From: Bacteroidales bacterium
GTDB taxonomy: Bacteria; Bacteroidota; Bacteroidia; Bacteroidales; P3
NCBI GenBank assembly: GCA_017934545.1
Contig: JAGBJI010000013.1
Coordinates: 62,001-126,000 of the forward strand
Direction: 5' to 3'
DNA length: 64,000 nucleotides
Part shown: positions 16,712 to 24,728 of the stretch, piece after piece
How the letters are laid out: every line of letters starts with the position of its first letter
How positions within the stretch are numbered: the first letter of the stretch is position 1
Made by a program: the position numbers and the translations under genes
The notes under the pieces: generated by a model
The model's database searches: none
What the model was told of the DNA's origin: nothing
The model's input: only the letters and a program-made list of their open reading frames with translations

Positions 16712-18433
16712 TTATCTAAAATAACCTTCCAAACGGAAAACATAAGCATATTTGCTCTTGATATCCGCCATTGACAAGCGGGAAAGGTCTATTGTGAGCA
16801 ATCCGTCGGCATATTTCCACTTCAAGTCGGCGTTTTCGCTGCCCAAAAGCGTTATTTTCATGTTTTTATCAGGCTTTCCGTCCAAGGCAAAGGACAATTC
16901 CCTGCCCAAATCCTGCGTTGCAACAGCGTAAAGATTGCCGTGGTTGACGGTAAAAAACGTTACAGGACGCTGCCACGTCAATTTGCCGTGCCAAAGCGTA
17001 TCTGCGGCAAAAGCAACGGCGTTGCCGTTTTTGTCAAATGCCGTTAGGTGCAGATGTGCGTCCACATCAACTTCTTTGTACAACACTTCAAACAAATATT
17101 TCTTCCCTTTTTTGAAATCAATCGTAAACTTTAGCTCTGAATCCTTCGTTGCAACTCCACCATACAAACACTTGCCGCCCTCATATACAGAAATCTTTGC
17201 TTCGTCGTCTGCTTTAAGCGAAAAAGTCATCGGCGTATCGCTTGCAGGAGTGAGAGTATTAGTCCAAGATATTGAAAAATTGTCTTCTGTGCATTGTTTG
17301 ACGGGAGCATTCCTCACCCAATCAAAGTCAAGTGCGGCACTGTATATATCAACCGTCGTTTGCTGCGAGGTATACGGCACTTTGTAAGGTTTGCTTCCGT
17401 AAACAGATTCACCGTTTATCAAAAGCCAGCCGCCCAACTGCAAAAGACGTTCCTGCTGCAACAACGGAATGCGTCCGTCGGCCGACGGAGCTACGTTTAA
17501 CATCAATCCGCCGCCCATACTTACCAACTGAACGAAATGTTTTATCAATTCTTCCGCCGTAAGATAGTCTTCCAACGGAGAAAACCTGTTCAGACCGAAA
17601 CTTCTTGCCAAACTGCGGCATTCACTCCACGGACGGTCGGTCACGTTTATCCCCGCAGAATATTCGGGCGTGAGAAAACCGTAAGGGTTTCCCGTTCCCC
17701 AGCGGTTGTTTACTATTACCTCGTCCTTGCCTACGGTTTTAGTCAGATAATCCACCATCTCTTCGCTGCGTAATGTCTTGTAATCAAAGTCCCAATCCCC
17801 GTCAGCAAAGACTATTGAGGGTTTGTACATGTCAACCAACTCTTTGAACTGCGGAATTAAGTAACGGTCAACATATTTCTCTATTCCCGCCGTGTCAAAA
17901 GTCCAACGGTATATAGGGTTGTCCCATTCGGTCAAAGAATAATACAACCCGAAACGCATGTCTTTGCCTTCGCATGCTTTTTTCAGTTCCTTTACAAAAT
18001 CACGGTGTGCAGGCGTATTCATTGAATTCTTGTTTGTAGTCTTTGTGTCCCACAGACAAAAGCCGTCGTGGTGCTTTGAGGAAAAGACTATGTATTTTGC
18101 ACCCGATTTTTCAAACAAATCAATCCATTCATCAGCGTTAAACAACTCGGCTTTGAACATTTTGGCAAAATCAAAATAAGAAAAATCCTCACCGTATACG
18201 CGTTTAACGAAATTTTGCCGCAAAGTATCGGAAGTGACGAACCCTTTGTAAAACCATTCTGCGTATTGCTCACGCCCCGAATACGACGGCACGCTGTACA
18301 ATCCGTAATGAATCATCACACCAAGCTTAACGCTGTCAAACCATTGCGGAAAAACGTTTTCCTGTTGTGCTTTTACCGCATTTTGCAACAGTACTGCACA
18401 CAATATCAACAGTACGGAGAATTGTTTTTTCAT
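16712..18433 (-). CDS. Secreted alpha-L-fucosidase, GH29
   Basis: 573 residues with a signal peptide (about 1-22, ending 'VKAQQ'). The GH29 catalytic barrel shows 'LGVMIHYGLYSVPSYSGREQYAEW', 'SSKHHDGFCLWDTKTT' and 'FADGDWD', where Asp211 lies where the family nucleophile is expected. After residue ~350 a beta-rich C-terminal region follows, probably carbohydrate-binding. It hydrolyses alpha-L-fucosyl linkages on glycans in the periplasm or outside. There is no SusC/SusD pair nearby, so it is an orphan rather than part of a visible polysaccharide locus. It has its own -7 box. Confidence 0.92.
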   Translation of the reverse strand: MKKQFSVLLILCAVLLQNAVKAQQENVFPQWFDSVKLGVMIHYGLYSVPSYSGREQYAEWFYKGFVTSDTLRQNFVKRVYGEDFSYFDFAKMFKAELFNADEWIDLFEKSGAKYIVFSSKHHDGFCLWDTKTTNKNSMNTPAHRDFVKELKKACEGKDMRFGLYYSLTEWDNPIYRWTFDTAGIEKYVDRYLIPQFKELVDMYKPSIVFADGDWDFDYKTLRSEEMVDYLTKTVGKDEVIVNNRWGTGNPYGFLTPEYSAGINVTDRPWSECRSLARSFGLNRFSPLEDYLTAEELIKHFVQLVSMGGGLMLNVAPSADGRIPLLQQERLLQLGGWLLINGESVYGSKPYKVPYTSQQTTVDIYSAALDFDWVRNAPVKQCTEDNFSISWTNTLTPASDTPMTFSLKADDEAKISVYEGGKCLYGGVATKDSELKFTIDFKKGKKYLFEVLYKEVDVDAHLHLTAFDKNGNAVAFAADTLWHGKLTWQRPVTFFTVNHGNLYAVATQDLGRELSFALDGKPDKNMKITLLGSENADLKWKYADGLLTIDLSRLSMADIKSKYAYVFRLEGYFR

Positions 18434-18466
18434 AATCTACGGAGTTAAAACATTAATTTACATGTG

Positions 18467-18474
18467 CAAAGATA
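18467..18474 (-). promoter_or_regulatory. -7 box of the fucosidase gene
   Basis: TATCTTTG on the minus strand (TAnnTTTG), 33 bases upstream of the ATG at 18433. Confidence 0.6.
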
Positions 18475-18586
18475 ATACATAATTTGTTCTCTTTTGTGTT
18501 TGAAAGCATTATTATCCGCCGCAAAAACGCATTTTTCCGTCTAAACCCCGCCCTTAAACATTCAATTGCCGCTTCATAGCATTTTA

Positions 18587-18701
18587 TTTTTGCCCCTTGC
18601 GAAAGTAATCCGAAAAAAAATAGGTTTTTTAACTTAAAAAAATAGGTTTTTTCGGTCAAAAAATCTGATTTTTTTAAAACTCTTTTCTGAAAAGGCAAAA
18701 A
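18587..18701. repeat. Dispersed 22-bp-periodic element, copy 3 (cores TAGG/TAGG/TCTGA)
   Basis: Outer TTTTTGCC at 18587 and GGCAAAAA ending at 18701 (115 bp). Cores TAGG at 18621 and 18643 (22 bp apart) and TCTGA at 18664, each between A6-8 and T6-7 runs. It lies between the divergent fucosidase gene and the kinase/Hxs operon. It is an inverted near-duplicate of copy 7: by hand alignment only three of 115 bases differ, all in one spacer. Confidence 0.88.
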
Positions 18702-18738
18702 CCAAAAGGCAAAAGGCGTTAATCTTATATAATTTTAG

Positions 18739-18746
18739 TATCTTTG
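18739..18746 (+). promoter_or_regulatory. -7 box of the kinase / vWA / PP2C / Hxs operon
   Basis: TATCTTTG, a perfect TAnnTTTG, 22 bases before the ATG at 18769. This is the only clear promoter upstream of the ten-gene run that follows. Confidence 0.62.
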
Positions 18747-18768
18747 CAACATATATTCTTTTTCACAC

Positions 18769-19141
18769 ATGGAAATCACACGATTGAGTAACGATGCTTT
18801 CGCCGTCTTGGCTCAATGTTCCAGGACAGAGAAACCTTTCGGTATCACCGTCGATACGCAAGGGGGGGGGGGATTTGCTCACTTTTGTATGGGCTTTTAA
18901 CATAGACAAACAAAAAGCACACAGAGAAGGTTTTGATAAAAAGCACGTCAAGGGAGCCGTTTCTTTGGACATAAACTTCAACGGTTGTCCCCATTGCAAA
19001 ACAAAAAGATTTTACGTTTGCCAAAACTGCAAAACGGTTGTCTGTTGGCACGGTGAAAAAACCGTCACCTGCCCTTCATGCCGTCAAAAAGGCACGGTTC
19101 AAGCAGCGGAATCAATAGATTTAAACGGTTTCGGATATTAA
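18769..19141 (+). CDS. TerY-C-like zinc-ribbon protein, reading frame broken at an 11-G run
   Basis: From the ATG at 18769 the frame reads 'MEITRLSNDAFAVLAQCSRT', 'EKPFGITVDTQGG' and then stops at 18900 because of 11 consecutive G. With ten G (or a one-base slip) it would continue into 'GDLLTFVWAFNIDKQKAHREGF' and end at 19141 after two zinc-ribbon knuckles: 'CPHCKTKRFYVCQNCK' and 'CPSCRQKGTV'. The restored product is about 123 residues and looks like the stand-alone TerY-C domain found with vWA proteins of Ter-type stress systems. Both halves are well preserved, so this is a recent or reversible break rather than an old pseudogene. Either phase variation or a homopolymer sequencing error explains it. 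Confidence 0.72.
18862..18872 (+). repeat. Poly-G tract of 11 bases inside a coding sequence
   Basis: Eleven uninterrupted G inside codon 32 onward of the zinc-ribbon gene, in an otherwise AT-rich genome. Lengths of 7, 10 or 13 would keep the gene in frame; 11 does not. Poly-G tracts of this length are known slipped-strand switches in other bacteria. Confidence 0.9.
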
Positions 19142-19152
19142 TTTTTCTTACA

Positions 19153-20439
19153 ATGGAACTTTCAAAAGGAACTAAAGTAAATTTAACGGCAGGTTTCTCT
19201 GCAACCGTTATCAAAGAATTGGGCAGAGGCGGTCAGGGAATAGTCTATTTGGTGCAGGCGGAGGGCAAACAATTGGCATTGAAATGGTACACAACGCCTT
19301 TGGATGAAAAGTTTTACAAAAATTTGGAACGCAATATTGCCTGCGGACCTCCGTCTGACAATTTTATTTGGCCTTTGTATTTGACCCAAAAGCAATACGG
19401 CAGTTTCGGATACCTGATGCGGTTGCGTCCCGAGGGCTATTTTGAATTCGGCAACTATCTTTTGGCACGCCAAAAATTTGCTTCAATCAATGCAATGTTC
19501 ACCTGTGCGATGAAAATATGCAACGCTTTTATGATGTTGCACCGTTTCGGATTCAGTTACCAGGATTTGAACGACGGCAATTTCTTTATCCGCCCATCTG
19601 ACGGTGATGTTTTGATTTGCGACAACGACAACGTAATGCCGCAGGGTGAGAAATCGGGCATAATGGGAAAAGCACGCTACATGGCACCTGAAGTTATTGC
19701 AGGGGGAATACCCGACAAATACAGCGACCGTTTTTCTTTGTCGGTTATTTTGTTTATGTTGTTTTTCGGCAATCACCCTTTTGAAGGGGCAAAAGTTGTG
19801 GCTTGCCCTTGCATGACAGAGCAGTTTGAAAAAAGTTTTTACGGAAAAGACGCCGTCTTTATATACGACCCGACCGACAAAAGCAATCTTCCCGTACGCG
19901 GAGTACACGGCAATGTCATCAAACGGTGGCCTTTGTTCCCGTCATTGCTCAAACAAACCTTTGAACAGCAGTTCGCAAAGGATTGTCTTGCACATCCGAA
20001 CAAAAGAATGATAGAACAACAGTGGCAGAAAATTATATCAAAGACAAAGGATTTACTGATTGTCTGCCCTCATTGCAAAGAAGAAACTTTTGCCGATGCA
20101 CACAATGAACACAACTTGTGTATTGCCTGCGGCAAAGACATAAACACGGACAAACAACTGCACATTGACTCAAGACACATTGTCCTTTCGGCAGGGACGT
20201 TGCTTTACTTAACCGACGCCGTTACGCCAGAGGGCAAAACCGAAACATTTCCTTCGGACAACAACCTGACGGTTATCCGCAACATAAGCCAAAACAATTG
20301 GATTGCAACCACGCCGAGCGGCAAGATAAAGACCGTTAAACCGCAGGAATTCTTCCCCGTTATCAACGGATTGAAGGTTTCTTTCGGACAAAACGCCGCT
20401 TCAAACACGGCAGTAAAAGGAGAAATAACAGTAAAATAA
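19153..20439 (+). CDS. Divergent Ser/Thr protein kinase with C-terminal zinc ribbon
   Basis: 428 residues from the ATG at 19153; the open frame to 19078 overlaps the zinc-ribbon gene and is not needed. Kinase features: Gly loop 'GRGGQGIVY' (24-32), Lys44 in 'ALKWY', 'SYQDLNDGNFF' with Asp138 in place of the HRDxxxxN loop, Asp157 in 'CDNDN' at the DFG position, and 'GKARYMAPEV'. A zinc ribbon follows the kinase domain ('CPHCKEETF' and 'CIACGK'), then about 90 residues of beta-like sequence. No membrane helix. With the next two genes it makes the kinase-vWA-PP2C set known as the TerY-P triad. Targets unknown. Confidence 0.87.
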   Translation: MELSKGTKVNLTAGFSATVIKELGRGGQGIVYLVQAEGKQLALKWYTTPLDEKFYKNLERNIACGPPSDNFIWPLYLTQKQYGSFGYLMRLRPEGYFEFGNYLLARQKFASINAMFTCAMKICNAFMMLHRFGFSYQDLNDGNFFIRPSDGDVLICDNDNVMPQGEKSGIMGKARYMAPEVIAGGIPDKYSDRFSLSVILFMLFFGNHPFEGAKVVACPCMTEQFEKSFYGKDAVFIYDPTDKSNLPVRGVHGNVIKRWPLFPSLLKQTFEQQFAKDCLAHPNKRMIEQQWQKIISKTKDLLIVCPHCKEETFADAHNEHNLCIACGKDINTDKQLHIDSRHIVLSAGTLLYLTDAVTPEGKTETFPSDNNLTVIRNISQNNWIATTPSGKIKTVKPQEFFPVINGLKVSFGQNAASNTAVKGEITVK

Positions 20440-20459
20440 CCAAAAACAATAATTAAACC

Positions 20460-21212
20460 ATGGGACTTTTAGACGAAACGGTAAGCGTTCCCCGCAGAAC
20501 GATGACACTTTTCTTTATGATTGACACCTCGGGAAGTATGGAGGGCAACAAAATAGGAGCGGTTAACGATGCAGTGGTAAATGTGCTGCCTTTGTTGAAC
20601 GACATATCGGAAACAAACCCCGACGCAGAGATAAAAGTTGCGGCTTTGGAGTTTTCCAACTCTGTCAGTTGGCTGTACGACGAACCCAAGAATGCCAAAG
20701 ATTTCATCTGGCAGGATGTTTGTGCCGGCGGATTGACATCATTGGGTGCGGCATGTGCGGAACTATCTTCAAAACTTTCCCGTAACGGAGGATTTATGCA
20801 GTCTGCAAGCGGCTCTTTCGCCCCTGCAATCATATTGCTTTCTGACGGCGGACCTACAGATGATTACCAAAGCGGGTTGAACAAGCTGAAAAACAACAAT
20901 TGGTTCAAATCCGCAATAAAAATAGCGATAGCCATAGGCGATGATGCGGACAAAGACGTGTTGAAAGACTTTACAGGGTCGTCGGAAGCGGTGATTACGG
21001 TTCACAATATTGACGCTTTGAAACAGATAATCCGCATTGTAGCCGTCACTTCCTCGCAGATAGGAAGCAAAAGCAGCACCGCAGGCGAAACAACCAAACA
21101 AGAACAGGTGTTGAAAGATATACAGGATGCCGCACAAAGCATAAACGGAGCGGAAACATCCGATTCGGTGTCCTCTGTTGACAGCAGTCAATATATTGAT
21201 GATTGGGAATAA
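20460..21212 (+). CDS. vWA-domain protein, TerY-like
   Basis: 250 residues. The von Willebrand factor A fold covers roughly 10-200 with an intact MIDAS: 'FFMIDTSGSMEGNK' (DxSxS), Thr in 'GGLTSLGAA', Asp in 'LLSDGGPTD'. It is of the short cytoplasmic TerY type without signal peptide or membrane helix. The tail is rich in Ser, Gln and Asp, and it lacks its own zinc ribbon; the separate ribbon protein at the head of the operon may supply that part. Its TAA overlaps the ATG of the phosphatase gene (TAATG). Confidence 0.88.
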   Translation: MGLLDETVSVPRRTMTLFFMIDTSGSMEGNKIGAVNDAVVNVLPLLNDISETNPDAEIKVAALEFSNSVSWLYDEPKNAKDFIWQDVCAGGLTSLGAACAELSSKLSRNGGFMQSASGSFAPAIILLSDGGPTDDYQSGLNKLKNNNWFKSAIKIAIAIGDDADKDVLKDFTGSSEAVITVHNIDALKQIIRIVAVTSSQIGSKSSTAGETTKQEQVLKDIQDAAQSINGAETSDSVSSVDSSQYIDDWE

Positions 21213-22378
21213 TGGTCAGAGGTTACAATTTCTCCTGCCAAGGCTTCAGTCACAAAGCCACAAATAAGCCTTGTCAGGATTATTCTCTGTGCCGCATTGA
21301 AAGCGGTTCGCATTCCGTAATCATAGTTTGCGACGGTCACGGCGGAGAGCGGTATTTCAGAAGCGGCATCGGGGCAAAGACTGCGGCTCAGGTGACGCTT
21401 GATGCAGTTGACAAGTTCGTTCGCTGCACCGACAAGTCTTTGTTCAACGGCGTTTTATATACTGCACGCCCTGCGGCGGCGGATAAAAACAACGACAGGC
21501 CTTTTAACGCAATTGACAATGCTTTCCGTCAACTGTTTTCCTCAATAATATGTCAGTGGAACAACCAAACAGAAGCCCACGCCGCCGCAAATCCGCTCAC
21601 CGATTGGGAAAAAGCCAACGTCAAACAAGAATACAAGGACGCATTTCTTGCAAAAAAAGATTTGGAGAAGATTTACGGCTGTACCCTTATTGCTTATGTG
21701 CAGAGCGAAACCTATTGGTTTGCTTTTCAAATCGGCGACGGCAAGTGTATATCGTTCATGCAGGACATTGTATACACCGAACCTGTGCCGTGGGACGACA
21801 AATGCTTTTTGAACAAGACTACTTCGCTGTGCGACAATGCGGCTTTGGAAGAGATACGTTATTGTTTTGACGGTTCAAAAACTTTTCCCGTAGCCGTATT
21901 TTTAGGTTCTGACGGCGTAGACGATTCTTTCGGAACAACGGAAAACCTTGTCAACTTCTACATACAGGTTCTTAAAATGTTAGATTCCGAAGGGTTTGAC
22001 GCTACAACGCAGTCCTTGCAAAAGGATTTGCCCGTTTTGAGCAGTATAGGCAGCAAAGACGATATGTCCGTTGCATTTATTTACGATGAAAACCGATTGA
22101 AAGACCGCATTACGCAGCTTATACAATACCAAATATCGCTTGTACAGGACGGAATGCAGCAACTGAATAAAAGGATTTATACCTTGAAAGCAAAAATTCT
22201 TAACCTTGAAAACCCAAATCCGCAGGACAGAAAAACAAAGATTGAACTTGATTATGCCAAACAAGATATTGCTTCGGCGGAACAACAAAAGGAAAATCTG
22301 CAAACCAAACTGAACATTTTGTATCAACAACTGCCTTGCAACCGAACATCACCAAAAGAAAATACGGCACATGAATAA
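21212..22378 (+). CDS. PP2C-family protein phosphatase
   Basis: 388 residues from the ATG at 21212. Metal-binding signatures are visible: 'KPCQDYS', 'VCDGHGGERYFRSGIGAKTAA', 'QIGDGKCI', 'GSDGVDDSFG', and 'SKDDMSVAFIY' near the end of the catalytic domain (about residue 300). The last ~80 residues are a predicted coiled coil. PP2C enzymes remove phosphate from Ser/Thr, so it likely opposes the kinase two genes upstream. It overlaps the previous stop by one base and the next start by eight bases (ATGAATAA). Confidence 0.88.
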   Translation: MVRGYNFSCQGFSHKATNKPCQDYSLCRIESGSHSVIIVCDGHGGERYFRSGIGAKTAAQVTLDAVDKFVRCTDKSLFNGVLYTARPAAADKNNDRPFNAIDNAFRQLFSSIICQWNNQTEAHAAANPLTDWEKANVKQEYKDAFLAKKDLEKIYGCTLIAYVQSETYWFAFQIGDGKCISFMQDIVYTEPVPWDDKCFLNKTTSLCDNAALEEIRYCFDGSKTFPVAVFLGSDGVDDSFGTTENLVNFYIQVLKMLDSEGFDATTQSLQKDLPVLSSIGSKDDMSVAFIYDENRLKDRITQLIQYQISLVQDGMQQLNKRIYTLKAKILNLENPNPQDRKTKIELDYAKQDIASAEQQKENLQTKLNILYQQLPCNRTSPKENTAHE

Positions 22379-23546
22379 CAACGACAAAACCTTACCCGAT
22401 TATATCAAACAGGCCGTTGACCTTTACGGACGGGACACTGTCAAAGACATAAGGCTGTCTAACATACTCAACGACATTGCTTCGTTTGAACCGTTTGCGG
22501 CCTCAAAAAACATAATCCGCACATTGCTCAAAGACGGTTACGGTATTAAAGTGTTGCAAACCGAAGGTTCGCTTTTGGCATTGCATGCTTTGTCGTCGGA
22601 AATTGCGGATAAATACGGCTATTTGCCGCAATCAACGGATTATATTCTCTTTTCACTTGCCTACGGTTTAGGTTTTGTTGAAGACAAACCCGTATATGAA
22701 AACATCAACGCCGAAACTTACGAATACACAAACACACAAAGTGAGTATAAAATCACCGACCTCAACAGTGAACTTGCAAAACAAAAAGAAGAATATGCCG
22801 TTTTGCTGAACCGTCTTATTACCGTACCGAAATATCTTCCGGGTTTTTACTCTGCATCCGCCCTTTCGCAGCTGCAATTGACGGAAAATAAAATATTTTT
22901 ATTGCAAAAAGCTTTAAACATTCCGCAAGATGATTGGTGCCAAAAGGAAAAAGAAGCGGTGCTTAAACGATATAGTAAAAATACTTCATCGCTTAAAAAA
23001 CGGGTACGTACTGCATCCGCAGTTGCCGTTTTGTTCCTTATTATATTTATTGTATACGGAAGTTTGTACATAAGTGCATCTTCTGACCGCAAAACATTCG
23101 CTTCGCACATTCAAAAAGGAGATGCGTTGTTGCAAAAAGGCGACTATGAACAAGCCGTATCGCATTACAAAAATGCGTATACTGATTACAATGCCTTCAG
23201 AAGTGTTTCCTACAAACGCAATGCACTTGACAAAATAAACAATGCTGCAGATATGCTGACAAATTCAGGCAGCAACGAAGCCTTACGTCAATCTTACAAA
23301 TTATTGCAATCGTCAATGCAGTTGAACTTATCCCCTACGGAGCGGTTATCAGTACAGGACAAAATAAAATCTCTGCAAACGGAGATAGATTCACGTTTGG
23401 ACAAAGGCCGCAACACATTGGCGTTGAATATATCCGCCAATAACGGAAAATTAAACAAGGACGGAGAGCAACTTTTGGAGGATTTGCTAAAGTTATCTCC
23501 CGAAGATTATTGGTTGAATTTTATAAAAAAGAAAAACAATGAATAA
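22371..23546 (+). CDS. Unrecognised single-pass membrane protein with TPR-like C-terminal part
   Basis: 391 residues with no family I can name. The first ~100 residues are helical and contain 'NIIRTLLKDGYGIKVLQ'; a second helical stretch (130-200) follows. One strong transmembrane segment lies at about 214-234 ('VAVLFLIIFIVYG'), preceded by a basic cluster (KKRVR), which suggests an N-in, C-out topology. The part after residue 245 shows one clear TPR-like helix pair, 'GDALLQKGDYEQAVSHYKNAY'. Its place between the phosphatase and hxsA, with overlaps on both sides, fits a physical link between cytoplasmic signalling and the exported Hxs product; that is inference. Confidence 0.75.
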   Translation: MNNNDKTLPDYIKQAVDLYGRDTVKDIRLSNILNDIASFEPFAASKNIIRTLLKDGYGIKVLQTEGSLLALHALSSEIADKYGYLPQSTDYILFSLAYGLGFVEDKPVYENINAETYEYTNTQSEYKITDLNSELAKQKEEYAVLLNRLITVPKYLPGFYSASALSQLQLTENKIFLLQKALNIPQDDWCQKEKEAVLKRYSKNTSSLKKRVRTASAVAVLFLIIFIVYGSLYISASSDRKTFASHIQKGDALLQKGDYEQAVSHYKNAYTDYNAFRSVSYKRNALDKINNAADMLTNSGSNEALRQSYKLLQSSMQLNLSPTERLSVQDKIKSLQTEIDSRLDKGRNTLALNISANNGKLNKDGEQLLEDLLKLSPEDYWLNFIKKKNNE

Positions 23547-24444
23547 AACGGCAAAAAAGATTTTCAAATCATTGCTTCTCACTTCGCTGCTTTCGGTCAT
23601 AACCACAGGTTCCAAAGCAAAGAACAGTCTGTTGCCCGAAGCGGAATTTGATGACAACGATACTGACAAGATAAACGAGTTGAAAAGCAAGGTAATCAAA
23701 AACGTTATAAAGATAAACCGCAGCGGTGAAGCCGTACCTGTCAACTCGCACCGTTCGCATTCGTCGCATTCTTCCCACCGTTCGCACTATTCATCAAGCG
23801 GAGGACACAGTTCACACTCATCCCACTATTCCAGCTCCCATGCTTCGCACTACTCGAGTTCTTCTTCAGGCAGTTCTTCTTCCAAAAGCACGTCTTCAAC
23901 CGCCAACGGACTGTATTCCGCTCCGAAAACAAAAACACCCGCCGACTATTCGCTGGGTGACAGAAGCATTAGCAACGGAACATTCGGCCAAGACGTCACT
24001 TTGCTTGCAGATTTGCTTGTGGAAAAATATTATTTGAGAAAAGACAAAGTAAGCAAAAAATCGGGCTATGCACAATATAATGCCGATATGTCGCAGGCCG
24101 TAAAACATTTTCAGCGTGATGCATCGCTGCCTGTGACCGGAACGGCGGATAACACCACGGTTCTCACCTTGCAAACGTGGGACAAAATAAAAACAACCGT
24201 TGACTTGGGGATAAGGGAAATAAAAGACGGAGTTTTCGGTTACGATGTTTCGGTGTTGGTTAAACTTCTTTCCGCCGCAGGTTATGCCCCTGAAGCAAGC
24301 AAAATTCAATACAAATCGGGCTTCGTTGTCTTTGACAAAGAAATATCAACAGCCGTTAAAATGTTTCAGGCTTACAACAAACTGAACGTAACGGGTAAAG
24401 CGGACACACCTACTTTGAACAAACTTAAAACCTTTCAAAAATGA
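23539..24444 (+). CDS. hxsA: His-Xaa-Ser repeat protein HxsA
   Basis: 301 residues. A signal peptide-like start (to about residue 27) precedes a low-complexity region at 71-118 with ten His, each followed by Ser at +2 (positions 71, 74, 77, 80, 83, 90, 93, 96, 101, 104), ending in a Ser run. Two peptidoglycan-binding-1 type domains follow, about 140-215 ('AVKHFQRDASLPVTGTAD') and 222-301 ('AVKMFQAYNKLNVTGKAD'). This combination defines HxsA, the presumed substrate of the radical SAM enzymes HxsB and HxsC. The product is probably exported and bound to the cell wall after modification of the repeat. It overlaps its neighbours by 8 and 4 bases. Confidence 0.9.
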   Translation: MNKTAKKIFKSLLLTSLLSVITTGSKAKNSLLPEAEFDDNDTDKINELKSKVIKNVIKINRSGEAVPVNSHRSHSSHSSHRSHYSSSGGHSSHSSHYSSSHASHYSSSSSGSSSSKSTSSTANGLYSAPKTKTPADYSLGDRSISNGTFGQDVTLLADLLVEKYYLRKDKVSKKSGYAQYNADMSQAVKHFQRDASLPVTGTADNTTVLTLQTWDKIKTTVDLGIREIKDGVFGYDVSVLVKLLSAAGYAPEASKIQYKSGFVVFDKEISTAVKMFQAYNKLNVTGKADTPTLNKLKTFQK

Positions 24445-24728
24445 CACTGACCGTTGACAAAACCGTTTACGGTGACGCTTGCATATCAAAAACGGTATAT
24501 TGGTTGAGCGGCAAATATGTTATCAACCGCAAGAACGAGGGCAATAACGAGATAATAAGCGTTGAAAACGCAAGCGACATGCAGGCTTTCAAAACCGAAT
24601 TCTTTAAACTTCTGAACGATTACAAACTGCGGGGCATAATAGAAGAACAGACCAAGGACATACGCACCGTTCTTTATGCCAAAGCGTTCGGAGAATTTGA
24701 TTCATTGACACAGGAAGATTTTATATAA
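24441..24728 (+). CDS. hxsD: His-Xaa-Ser system protein HxsD
   Basis: 95-residue protein of the Hxs set, named from size and its fixed place between hxsA and hxsB; starts 'MTLTVDKTVYGDACISKTVYW'. No catalytic motif is visible. Small partners of radical SAM peptide maturases often bind the precursor peptide, and that role is plausible but unproven here. ATGA overlap with hxsA and direct abutment to hxsB. Confidence 0.8.
   Translation: MTLTVDKTVYGDACISKTVYWLSGKYVINRKNEGNNEIISVENASDMQAFKTEFFKLLNDYKLRGIIEEQTKDIRTVLYAKAFGEFDSLTQEDFI

Noticed and set aside
18794-18900. Alternative start for the zinc-ribbon protein within the frame that stays open to 19141.
   Set aside because: The N-terminal residues in that frame (MLSPSWLNVPGQ...) read through the G run out of frame with a better upstream coding sequence; the 18769 start with a slipped G run gives a coherent protein behind a -7 box.
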